From positions 4,402,001-4,466,000 of the forward strand of contig JAETXT010000005.1 of the NCBI GenBank assembly GCA_019188255.1: 64,000 nt of DNA, written 5' to 3'. The translations under genes were made by a program, and so were the position numbers. Under the pieces are notes generated by a model, which searched no databases, was not told the DNA's origin, and saw only the letters and a list, made by a program, of their open reading frames with translations. Shown here one piece after another: positions 33,113-42,877 of this stretch; position 1 is the first letter of the stretch; each line of letters begins with the position of its first letter. The stretch is from Verticillium longisporum. Its lineage: Eukaryota; Ascomycota; Sordariomycetes; Glomerellales; Plectosphaerellaceae.

Positions 33113-33590
33113 GTTGGGCGATTGTAGCGAACAACGATTGTCGATGAAGAGCGGATGCGACAGCGCAGGGTTGGGGGTAGATGGCGGGTTGCTGATCGCA
33201 GGAAGGGAGGGGGTGGGTTGAAAGTCGAAGTGGGCTGGCGACGACAGCAAATTGGCACTCTACGCGCTTTCACGCTCACTAGGGCAACCCCGACGCGTTT
33301 CAGGGGTTTGTCGACGCGTGCCACTTAACGCGGTACGTGGAAAGAGTAGCGTTTTGCTCCCCGCCCTGGAGAGGTACGTACCGGAAGGCTGTCCTGGGCC
33401 GGAACGGCTCAACATTGCGCCCGCTACACTGAAGTTGAACCCCACCCAAGCATCTCCGTGTCCAATGCGCCGTCGTTAGTGGGTGGTGAGCGCCAGGCTG
33501 GACACTCGTGCTGTAACTGATCGCAACCCACCAAGCCGAAGCTCACCGCGATACCCAGATCCGACCTCAAGCTCGACAAATACCAGCACA
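33113..33590. other. Bidirectional promoter, MCM4 / coatomer zeta
   Basis: 478 bp between divergent starts. Besides the MCB pair nothing else stands out. Confidence 0.6.
33293..33319. promoter_or_regulatory. Two ACGCGT (MCB) boxes between MCM4 and coatomer zeta
   Basis: ACGCGT occurs at 33293-33298 and again at 33314-33319, 21 bp apart (two helical turns), about 180-205 bp upstream of the MCM4 start. ACGCGT is the MluI cell-cycle box bound by MBF (Mbp1/Swi6), which drives G1/S genes including replication factors. The motif is seen; MBF control here is inference. Confidence 0.6.
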
Positions 33591-34559
33591 ATGGCGCCCG
33601 CTCTATCGCTCTTCACGGTGAACGCCGTCATCATCCTCAACACGGAGGACGGCACGAGGCTCTTTGCCAAGTACGAACCTCGAGCCACCCAGACGCTCGC
33701 CTGGCACTGACAGTTCCAGGTACTACAATGCGCCCCACGAGGCCCTGACCGGCGGCAAGGAAGGTATGGGCTGCAGACACGAACTGGCGTTTTCCGTTGT
33801 CCAAGCTGACGAGGTGCCTACAGGCTCTGCCCACCCCAACCCGTACCCCGATGTCAAGTCGCAAAAGACGTTTGAGAAGGGTCTCCTCGAGAAGACGGCC
33901 AAGCAGACTAGCGATATTATCCTCTACGACAACAGGATCTGCCGTGAGCACAATGTTGAGACATGGACCTGCGCAAGTTGCTGATACGGAAGTGTGCAGT
34001 GTTCAAGATGGAGTCGGACGTCATGATCTACATTGTCGGCAGCGTCGACGAGAACGAGGTGTAGGGTCACTGTGAACCTGTGAACCACGTGAAGCTGACA
34101 ATCGCCAGGCTCCTGTACAACGCCATTCTCTGCATCAGGGACAGCTTGCATCTTCTGTTCAAGTGAGTCGTGGCACCGTCCTAGTTGTGATCTACCGGAA
34201 AAAGATCCAGAGCTGATTGCGTCCATGACAGGTCCAGCGTCGACAAGCGCACCTGCGTCGAGAACTACGTACGTTCATGATCTCGGCCGGTCCACGGACA
34301 CCAAGCCGGTCCACAGACACGAAGCAGATCTAGGACACAAAGCTGACTGTTGCAGGACCTCGTCTCGCTCGCCATTGACGAGATCATCGACGACGGCATC
34401 ATCCTCGAGACGGACCCCACCATTATCGTGCAGTGCGTGAGCAAGGCCCCCGCCCAGGACGTCGACCTGCGCCGCATCGACCTCAGCGAACAGGGCGTCA
34501 ACAACCTGGCGCAACTAGGAAAGTCGAAGCTCGCCGACTGGTTGAGGCAGGGCCTGTAG
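33591..34559 (+). CDS. RET3: Coatomer subunit zeta
   Basis: Seven short exons (about 33591-33670, 33720-33763, 33824-33943, 34000-34060, 34109-34162, 34232-34268, 34356-34559) total exactly 200 codons including stop. The sequence is MAPALSLFTVNAVIILNTEDG, LFAKYYNAP, TFEKGLLEKTAKQTSDIILYDN, FKMESDVMIYIVGSVDENE, LLYNAILCIRDSLHLLFKSSVDKR and LVSLAIDEIIDDGIILETDPTIIVQCV. This is the small-chain longin fold of the COPI coat and closely matches family members. Zeta pairs with gamma-COP in the F-subcomplex on Golgi membranes and helps form vesicles returning to the ER. The very short exons explain why no long open frame marks the gene. Confidence 0.95.
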
Positions 34560-34771
34560 AGGGGGCCGGACGTGAAAGGGGTCCATGTGGCTGGCTGGGT
34601 GCAACGGAGTTCTCGGGTCCTACAGGGCATTGCATGCATTGTTCGTCATGTTCGTCATGAAAAGTAGAAGCCCCCCAGCCAAACCTCGGGGGGGGCAAGA
34701 TGATGATTGATGTTTTAAAAACCATCCTGAAGCTCGTCTATGTGTCTACATGTTTTTCATCGCAGCCATTC

Positions 34772-36265
34772 TCAGACTCTTGTCTCCGACGCTGCTTTGC
34801 GCAGCCTGTTCATGACGGCAGCGGCAATATCGTCCCCATCCTCCACGCCATCCACAAAAATCATGCCGACGCCTCTCCTGTCGAGCTCCCGGAGCGCAGA
34901 GAACAGGCCCTTGGCGATGCCCGGAATGGTCTCGCCGAGGTCGATGTCGAGAATGGTCGCCAGCGCCTCGCCATCAGCGCCCTGCAGCTCGCCCTCGACA
35001 ATCTCAAAAACCGTCTCGTCGCTCGCCTCCTCCTTGACAGCCTCGGCCGCCACGGCAGGAACGCTGCGGTACCGGTTCCCCACGGCCCCGACGCTCTTCC
35101 ACCGCCTCGTGCGGATGACGCCAATCTTCCTGCCGCCGGCGGCAAGCCCTTCTGCTCCTCCACCGGCGACAGGCCCTTCTGCTCCTCCGCCGGCGGCAGG
35201 CCCTTCTGCTCCTCCGCCGGCGGCAGGCCCTTCTGGTCCTCCTCCGGCAACAGGCAGATCGAGCGCCCGCTGCAGATCCTCGGCGGCGACGCCGTCGGCG
35301 CCGCTCGCGCCGCCGGCCTCGTACAGCACGACGGTCGCCTTGGGGCTGTAGTGCTTGTACTTCATGCCCGGGGCGCGCGGCGCGGCGGCGCCCTCCTCGC
35401 TGGCGTCGCGGTAGCCCTTGACGGCGCGGGCCCAGCCGGGACAGGCGCGCAGGCGGTCGAGGGCGACGCCGCCGGGGCGCAGGACGACGGGCGGGTGGCA
35501 GAGGCCGTCGACGACGGTGCTCTCGACGCCGACGTCGCAGGGGCCGGCGTCGAGGATGAGCTCGATGCGGCCGGCGAGGTCGTCGAGGACGTGGCGCGCG
35601 GCGGTCGGCGAGGGCTTGGTCGAGGCGTTGGCGGACGGGCCGGCGAGGGGCGTGTCGGCGAGGGCGATGAGGGAGAGGGCCAGCGGCGAGGAGGGCATGC
35701 GGACGGCAAAGGTCGGCAGGCCGGCCGTCACCTCGGGGGCCAGCGGCGAGGGCGAGGGCAGAGGCAGCAGGATGGTCAGGGGCCCCGGCCAGAAGCGCTC
35801 GAGGAGGGGCTTGTAGATGGCCGGGATGGGATCGGCAGCGTCTGGTGCGTCGGACGGCGCGGGGGCCAGGAAGCGGCGCAGCATGGTGAGGTCGCTGACG
35901 TGGATGATGAGGGGGTTGTCGGAGGGCCGGCCCTTGGCGGCGTAGATGCCCTTGACGGCGGCGGAGCGGGTGGCGTCGGCGCCGAGGCCCTAGACGGTTT
36001 CCGTGCGGAAGACGACGGGGGTGTCGTTTGTGCGCAGGTAGGCGGCTGCTTCACGCAGTTCGGCCGTGGCCACGGGGTCGGAGGCCACCTGCCATCGGCC
36101 GAGCCTCTCGCCGCCTTGTTCGAAATGGCCGAGCTCTTTGCTCTTGACCTTGACAATCCGGGTTTCCATGGTGAGATTACTCCTGTGTGGGGTGTGCGTG
36201 CGAGTGGTATGCGAGAGGGCTGTGCGCCAGCGGCTGCTTACACGGGGCAAGGTGATGAGAGCCAA
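34772..36265 (-). CDS. SUA5: Threonylcarbamoyl-AMP synthase SUA5, with an in-frame TAG
   Basis: The YrdC domain makes threonylcarbamoyl-AMP from threonine, bicarbonate and ATP for t6A37 of ANN-reading tRNAs. One long frame runs from 36265 to 34772, but TAG at 35992-35990 interrupts it inside the most conserved motif: RTETV-stop-GLGADATRS, where the family has a tyrosine. The next motifs are intact (AVKGIYAAKGRPSDNPLIIHVSDL, FWPGPLTILLP, TFAVRMPS, PLAGPSANASTKPSPT, ESTVVDG). The C-terminal Sua5 domain follows (KYKHYSPKATVVLYE ... RGVGMIFVDG). Two possible starts exist: 36265 gives an Arg/Thr-rich presequence that could target mitochondria, and 36169 gives a cytosolic form, as in yeast. A 9-residue repeat lies between the two domains. 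The stop is one base from TAC. Confidence 0.9.
35142..35250 (-). repeat. 27-bp coding minisatellite in SUA5, about 4 copies
   Basis: A 27-bp unit encoding GPAAGGGAE is repeated four times with few changes in the linker between the YrdC and Sua5 domains. Being a multiple of three, copy-number change would keep the frame. Confidence 0.8.
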
Positions 36266-37750
36266 CGTGAGGTTGGCGTTGCGGCGAGGCTGCGATTGTA
36301 TGCGCCTTTGGTTTAGATTTAAATCTTGTTCAAGGGCCCTGCATGATGTGTGAGGGACAAGATTGTGGTTACAGTATGCTGGGTATGTGCTGGGGACGTT
36401 GTTGATGAGATTGCTTGCTCAAGACATGAGATGTTGATGGGTTGATGAATGACTTGGGTTGAGTCACGGAGAAGTTTTTCTGCTGGCGCAAAATTTCGAC
36501 ATGGCTGCCACGACCAGCCAAAGGGACGGCTGAGCATGGTCAACCGGCGACAACAAGGTGCATTGACATGCCAAAATCACGACGAAGAATCACGTTTGAG
36601 ATTTTCACCTCTTGACCACAGTTCGTTGACTACCTACCTTAGGTACCTTAGGTGTGGTTATGCTGAAGCAAGTAAGATGCTGATGCGACATCTGCGCTTA
36701 CATGTGTGGTGGATTGACCTCACCCATTCCCAGTTCAAAGTCAAAATGAGCCTTTGCGCAAGCATCACGGTCGACTGAAAGCTTGATAGATTGCCCTCGT
36801 ATTCGTCTTCTGCGCCTTCAACAAGGTATGGGCGTTTTTGGGAGCATGATGCCAGCAAAAGAATGCCATCAGTCGGATTCTCGCAGCTTCTCAAGCAAGC
36901 TGAATTCACCTTACCCACACACACATGGGCTGATAGATGTGACCCGCCATGAGACCCTCTTCGTCGGACTGCGTCGCTGACAGAACAAGCCTTCTTGGGC
37001 GTGCGGCGGAGAGTCGGGCCTCGGGTTGCTCCGACGACACGGCAAGATATGGTCGCCGACGAACGGGATGACAAACCGGCAATTGGGCCGGTCCCGCCCC
37101 TGGCCTCGGACGCCATCACTTCTCTCTCTCTCTCCCTCTGTTCTGGCGTCCGGGTCGCACTCGTTCTCGCTAGCCCTAGCCAGCTAGAAACTCGATTGCG
37201 CTGCGGAGTTTCGGCGCCATAGGAATGCCACCCAAGATGAGAAAGCCAAGCCAGATAGATCATGAAGATCAACTGCCATGACAGACGCCTGGTAGTTCCG
37301 GCATGTGGCGCCCCACGCAGGCCCCGGATCCCGAGACCAGGATATGGCCCAACCTGTTTCGTTGGCTGTCTCGGACTTAGGACGTAGCTTGACCACAGCA
37401 ACATGGCGCGATGCGCACGCCTCGCAACCGAACCCTGGCAATGGCCCATCACACCAGGCGCCCTCGAGGCGACGTATGTCTCGCTAGTAATTGCGTACCA
37501 TGAGGGTGCGCAACCAGGCAAGGGTTCCAGGCAAGGGTTCCAGGCAAGGGTTCCAGGCAAGGGTTCCAGGCAAGGGTTCCCGAACTTCAAACTCCGCGTG
37601 CTGTTCTCGTCTGGGTAGACCGGTGATGCCCCGGCGTACATAAATGCCACTGGCCCCGTGTCCAAGAGTCTTGTCTCTGTCCATCGCCAGCAACAACAAG
37701 GAACACTGCCATTTCAATCGAACCAACTCTTTCGAACTTCGCCCTTCATC
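36266..37750. other. Divergent intergenic region, SUA5 / SDR
   Basis: No gene seen. Holds TTAGGTACC-type words (36630-36652), a CT microsatellite (about 37118-37139), a 13-bp tandem repeat (listed separately) and TACATAAAT at 37637-37645, a likely TATA element 106 bp before the SDR start. Confidence 0.55.
37514..37578 (+). repeat. 13-bp tandem repeat, five perfect copies
   Basis: CCAGGCAAGGGTT repeats five times without mismatch, ending about 170 bp upstream of the SDR start and just before its TATA-like element. Confidence 0.9.
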
Positions 37751-38683
37751 ATGGTCTCCTTCAACCCCGACAAGGACATTCCTGACCTCTCCGGCAGGGT
37801 CATCCTCGTGACCGGCGGCAACATTGGCATCGGCAAGGAGACTGTCTTGCAGCTGAGCAAGCACAAGCCGGCACACATCTACCTCGCGGCTCGCACCGAG
37901 TCCAAGGCCCAGGCCGCCATCGAGGAGATCCGCAAGATCGTGCCCAACGCGGCGCCCATCTCGTTCTTGCCCCTCGACCTCACCTCCTTCGACAGCATCA
38001 AGAAGGCCGCCGCCGAGTTCCTGTCCAAGTCGGACAGGCTCGACATTCTCATCAACAACGCCGGCATCATGGCCACGCCCGACGGCACCACCAAGGAGGG
38101 CTACGAGATCCAGTTCGGCACCAACCACGTCGGCCACGCCCTCCTCACCAACCTCCTGCTGCCCACCCTCAAGCGCACCGCCGCCGCCACGTCGCCGCCC
38201 CGCGACGTCCGCATCGTCAACCTCTCCTCGCTCCTCGAGAACTCGGCCCCGCCCACCAACCCCTACGACTTTGCCAAGCTCAAGACCGAACACGCCTCCG
38301 TCAGCACCTTCACCCGCTACGGCATCTCCAAGCTCGCCAACGTCCACCACGCCAGCGCCCTCGCCCGCCGCCACCCCGACCTCAAGGTCGTCTCCATCCA
38401 CCCGGGCGTCGTCCGCACCAACCTCGCCGCCTCCGGCCCCGGCGCCAAGTGGCCCGTCTTCAAGCCCGTCTTGTCCGTCCTCGGCCTCTTCCTGACCAAC
38501 GTCGCCAACGGCACCAAGAACAGCCTCTGGGCCGCCACGAGCCCGGACGTCCAGTCCGGCGGCTTCTACTTCCCCGTCGGCATCCCCGCCAAGGACACCA
38601 AGGCCAGCAAGAACGCCAGGGACAAGGACCTCGAGGAGCAGCTCTGGGCGTGGACCGAGAAGGAGCTTGCGTCGCACGTGTAG
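37751..38683 (+). CDS. Short-chain dehydrogenase/reductase (retinol dehydrogenase/WWOX-like)
   Basis: One exon of 310 residues. The start at 37751 (MVSFNPDKDIPDLSG) is preferred over the upstream in-frame start because homologous enzymes begin this way. Rossmann features: TGGNIGIGKET (cofactor-binding TGxxxGIG), YLAARTESKAQ (Arg after strand 2, favouring NADP), LPLDLTSFDSI, NNAGIM, and the catalytic Ser in VNLSSLLE with YGISK as the YxxxK pair. GFYFPVG and a C-terminal helix close it. It fits the fungal retinol-dehydrogenase-like SDR group. The natural substrate is unknown, and no biosynthetic cluster surrounds it. Codon third positions are almost all G/C, suggesting high expression. Confidence 0.88.
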   Translation: MVSFNPDKDIPDLSGRVILVTGGNIGIGKETVLQLSKHKPAHIYLAARTESKAQAAIEEIRKIVPNAAPISFLPLDLTSFDSIKKAAAEFLSKSDRLDILINNAGIMATPDGTTKEGYEIQFGTNHVGHALLTNLLLPTLKRTAAATSPPRDVRIVNLSSLLENSAPPTNPYDFAKLKTEHASVSTFTRYGISKLANVHHASALARRHPDLKVVSIHPGVVRTNLAASGPGAKWPVFKPVLSVLGLFLTNVANGTKNSLWAATSPDVQSGGFYFPVGIPAKDTKASKNARDKDLEEQLWAWTEKELASHV

Positions 38684-39948
38684 CGTGGCCTCCTGACTGT
38701 CTGCCCTTTTCTTCTCCTTCTCATTCCGTTCTTATCCTCCTTCTCGTTCCGTTCTTATGATATCCCGTGGTGTCTGTTTTGGGACCTTGGACTCCCCATG
38801 TGCGAGGCGTTGGAGATAATTAGATAATACCACTTTTCACCAAACTGCGAACATCCCTTGTCATCCTTCATGTCCGTTTCATGCATATATGTTCGCCATC
38901 CGTTGGTCACTTCAATGCTCCGGTGAAATCACCCGGATGAATCTGCCAATTGCATAACTAAACCGTCCAATTCGAAGCTACACACACCATCTCTCATGCA
39001 GTCCTGTGATCCTTCGCCAAGAGTACCACCCGACATGCAGGTACGTGACATGTTGCACCACCACCAGACACTCCACGAGGAACGCTCAGGAGTTTCCTCC
39101 ACAACGTGGTCGCACGAACAAGCCCCTCGGGCAGATGCCTCGGCCCCCGCAGCTCAGTTTAGTCGGCGACTTCGGATTTCATGATCAGTCCGCTTTCGAG
39201 CCACCCCGGCCAGGACTCTTTCGAGCGCAACGAGCTGATCAACACGGAGGGTTTCACATGCATGATTCAGCACGCGACACCGAGACTTTTTCTCTCGGAA
39301 AACCCTCCGATAGTAGAATGCAACGTTAGTCAGAAAGGCAGCGAGCGTTCGTGAGGAAGGCTCCGGAGGATTCCGTCAAGCTATGCCCTCTCATACTTGC
39401 CTAGTCCCAGGCCTGGTGCACTGAAGAGTTGATGCATGGATCGGCGTCTGGGAGGAACGGCGTTTACGCATGGTAACGCCGGCAATGCCACGACGTGCCG
39501 CGTGCAGGTAGGCGGCAGCTCACTAGTCTGGAGCTGTGTCCATGAGGGGGGTTTGAATTGAAGAACACCCCATGTTTTGCAATCTCCCCATACTTCAATG
39601 ACACTGCGTTCTGACAGGGCTGCGATAGGCAGGGCTAGGGCCGTGGCAACTGGGAGGCCCGCAGCTCCGCTCGTCGAGCGAACTAAGGCGCCTGCTGCTG
39701 GCGGACTTTGATGGCAGAGTAGCGGACTTTGGCCCTCCTGGGAGTTTCGACAGCAACCTTCACCAACGGGGGAAATCGCGACGGCTGATCGAGCTCAGCG
39801 TCTGTGGTTCAGGGCGACAGGAGACGGTCACACACGGGCGGGGAAGAGAGTCAACGGGAGACAGACATGCTCGTCATCACTATGGCCTTGCTTTTCTCTA
39901 ACGCTCGTCCATGCCACGCAGAATCAAATTGCCGTACCATGGAGGCGG
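38684..39948. other. Convergent intergenic region, 1.3 kb, no gene seen
   Basis: Between the 3' ends of the SDR gene and COG4. A CTTCTCCTTCTCATTCCGTTC-type pyrimidine duplication follows the SDR stop (about 38708-38757). No supported coding region. Confidence 0.5.
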
Positions 39949-42629
39949 TTATCCCTCTCTGATGAGATTTCTCGCCCGCCTCCTCTCCTCCTCGGTCAAC
40001 ACCCAGATCATGCCGTCCTCGTCGTCATCGCCCGCGGCAGCCACCTCCCGCCACTCCTCGTCCTCCATGTTGGCCACCATGAGAATCTGCGACGACCGCG
40101 CAAAGAGCTCCCGCACGCCGTAGTTGCCCCTGGCCACCGTGCCGACAATGCTCGAAAAGTCGCGCTCCATGCGAATGACGCCAAACGCACTGGCCCGGCT
40201 CTTCCACGCCCGCTGCTCGAGGACCCTCGCGAGGTACCGCGCAGTAATGTCATGCACCGTCGTGAAGGTGTGCGGCGTCATGAGGCGCGCGACGGGCTTC
40301 ATGAGCTGGTCCCAGCCGTGCTCGAAACGGCGCGGCACCTGCTCGAGGACCTGCTCCTCGCTCTCGCCCACCTGCTCCGCGTACTCGGCGAGCTCGTCCT
40401 CCGTGAACGAATAGTCCGTGTCGCGGAACGTGTCGCTGAAGACCGGCCGCAGGCGGGGCTTGACGACTTGGTTGAAGAGCACCTGGAGGCCTTCGTTCAT
40501 GAGCTCGGTCGTCTTGGCGGTGAAATTGGCGAGGAGCGTCTCGAGGCTGGATGCCACAAAGGTGGCGTCCCGCTCAAAGGGAAAGGACTCTTGAAGGGAG
40601 CCCTCGCCTGTGGTGCCGCTGGCAGCGTCAGAGCCGCCCGTCTTGCTGTGGATGATGCGCGTGAGGTACTCGTTGGCCGTGTCGAGACTGTTGATGAGCA
40701 CGATGAACTGGATGATCTTGTCCTCTGGCGGGAAACCACCGGAGACGAGTGGCTTGGGGAAGGACTCGTCGCGCATCTTGCGCTGGACCATGCCGACAAA
40801 ATCGGCCGTGAGTACACGTTCGATGGCCGATACCACCGATGTGACCACGCCTCTTTGAAATGTGGAGACAGACTTTTGAATGACAGCGCTGACAACGTAC
40901 ATCACGTCGTCCACCGCTGATATGATGTTGGGCGAATTGGTGTCGATCGGCTTGCTCAGGTTGAGGGACAGGCCCGCAGGTTGCTCGTCCAGCTGGAAGG
41001 CCTTCTCGACTGACCGCCTGAAGAAAAAGGTCATCATGGTATTGTAGGGCGTCGTCAGCTTGTCTGCCACTTTTCGGTTGAGGTTGGATTTCGTGAGCAA
41101 CTCGGGCATCACAAGGTCGGCTTCCTCGGGGGTTTCAGGGTCCTAGAAGTACAGTCAGTCATAGTCGTGGGACTTGAACCACACGTACACGTACCCTGGC
41201 CTTGCCAGCCAAGAAGCGGGCGTACAATGACCATCGCCCGAGCATGACGGCAATCTCGCTGAGCACGCCGTCGACCTCCTTCATGTTGACGCCCTCATCC
41301 TCGCTCTGCCGCTGGTTCGTAGATCCCAGGCCCGTCGCTGGCGAGTTGACCCGCGGTGTCCCGCCTCGCTGCGGCGGCAGGAAGCTCTGTACGAGGAACG
41401 AAAAGGGGTAACTCTTGACATCCTTGAGCCGCCGCACGACGTCCCGCTCGTCAGCCCACGAATCCAAAATGATGCCGCCCTGGACATCGGCCTCCTGCTG
41501 CAGCCTCTCAATGACGCGAACCATCTTGCCTGACCCGTAGTGCCTCTCGACAAGTCCGCCGTGCCCGTCGACGATCCTCGCAATGTGGTCAAACAGCCTC
41601 GTCAGCGCGTTGGCGTAGAAGAACCCATCCCTCTTGGCCGACGCGCCCGGCCCCTCCTTCAACACGGACCGCGCCGTGCCGGCGACGCCCTGGCAGACGT
41701 AGCGGCCGTAGACGTCGAGGCCGACGTCGGTCCTGCCGATGAGCGGGAACAGCTTGAAGAAGCGCGTGACCTTGGCGCCGTCGCCCTCGCCGGCGGCCCT
41801 CTCGAACTCGCGCAGGAACAGGCCGCAGAGGCTGGCGCGGGCGTCCTCGAGCGTGACCCATGGCGCGTCGGGCACCTCGACGGTCGGCACAATCTCGGCG
41901 GCGAAGCGGGCGCGCGTGGTGGGCCTCGGGCACGAGGGCCGCGCGCGCGAGGTAGCCGGCGGCGGCCTCCCAGTCCTGCGGCGCGCCCATGCTGCCGACG
42001 ACGCCGAGCACGCAGGCCCGCAGCTCGGCGACCTGCCGCACGACCTCGAGCGTCGCCTCGACGCGGCCCTTTTCGAGGTCGAGCGTCCGCACCCGGCCCG
42101 AGAGCCCGCCCGCCGTCTCGGCCGCCGACGCCAGCATCTTGTTGCCCACGCCGCGGGCGGCGATCACCTGCGCGCCGAGCGAGGCCCGCAGCAGGTCGAG
42201 CCGGCCCAGCTCGCGGGCTAGGTCGGCCTGGGAGCCCAGGAGCGTGTGGAGGCGGGACGTGATGCTGGACTCGCGGGCGTGGAGGGTCGACAGGGCGGCG
42301 CGCACCTCGGCGGCTGTCGAGGCGGCGTCTATGGAAGGCTGCGTCGTGCCGGCAGCGACGGTGGCGCCGGCGGCTGCTGCTGCTGCTGGGCCGTTGTGGT
42401 TCGGGAGGAGGGGAGTTGTCGGGACGCCATGGTTGTTGCTGCTGCTGCTGGCGCTGAAGCCGTTGAGGCGGGCGGGGGGCACGCCGTTCGTAGAGACGGA
42501 CATTGGCGTGAGCGGGCTCGTATGTGCATAGCTTCCAGAGCTCGCCAGCCGTTTCGGAGGTTGTCGGAAAAGGATTGGGGCGTGTTTCGCTAGAGCTTGA
42601 GCATGGCGTTGAAGGTCGGTGGTGGACAT
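39949..42629 (-). CDS. COG4: Conserved oligomeric Golgi complex subunit 4 (one frameshift)
   Basis: COG4 is part of the lobe-A tether for retrograde vesicles at the Golgi. Exon 1 runs 42629-41195 and exon 2 41142-39949. The N-terminal part is low-complexity, then a helical region with ALSTLHARESSITSRLHTLLGSQADLARELGRL. Further on are PTVEVPDAPWVTLEDARASLCGLFLREFE, VTRFFKLFPLIGRTDVGLDVYGRYV and YANALTRLFDHIARIV. The C-terminus has HGWDQLMKPVARLMTPHTF, ERDFSSIVG, NYGVRELFARSSQILMVANMEDEEW, the conserved COG4 end. Near 41921-41923 one extra base (GGG on the + strand) throws the frame from VPEA into another; removing it would join the two halves smoothly. As COG4 is important for growth, a sequence error is likely. 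Confidence 0.9.
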
Positions 42630-42877
42630 ATGATGGGGGGGGGGTCCCTAGCTGGCCCGATGCCAGGTGGGCTGCTCGGTGTGGGGCGCTCTCACCGGGG
42701 TCTAAGCGAGGGGCTCGGTGAGTGGACGAGGTTCAGAACGTGTTATTCGACCACCGAAAGAATACTGCCCACAGAGCCATGGTCCTTGGGGGCAGTTGTA
42801 ACCAATGTACAGGTTGTATGTATCTCATCTTACAAGGCCGTCAAGCACACTAGGCTACATTATCTACTATGCCGCTC

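Noticed and set aside
35990..35992. Programmed stop readthrough or stop recoding in SUA5
   Set aside because: The context after TAG (GGC) lacks known readthrough motifs, and a near-invariant Tyr is replaced. Error or decay is simpler.
34700..36316. 538-residue open frame on the + strand
   Set aside because: It is antisense to SUA5, which has clear family motifs. The Gly/Ala/Arg-rich translation is a by-product of GC-rich codons.
37514..37578. CRISPR array
   Set aside because: The repeats are contiguous with no spacers, and the genome is eukaryotic.
36658..37665. 335-residue - strand frame over the tandem repeat
   Set aside because: It consists partly of translated 13-bp repeats and has no family features or start context.
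37484..38677. 397-residue open frame on the - strand
   Set aside because: Antisense to the SDR gene; composition is Gly/Glu/Val-rich with no motifs, typical of a mirror frame.
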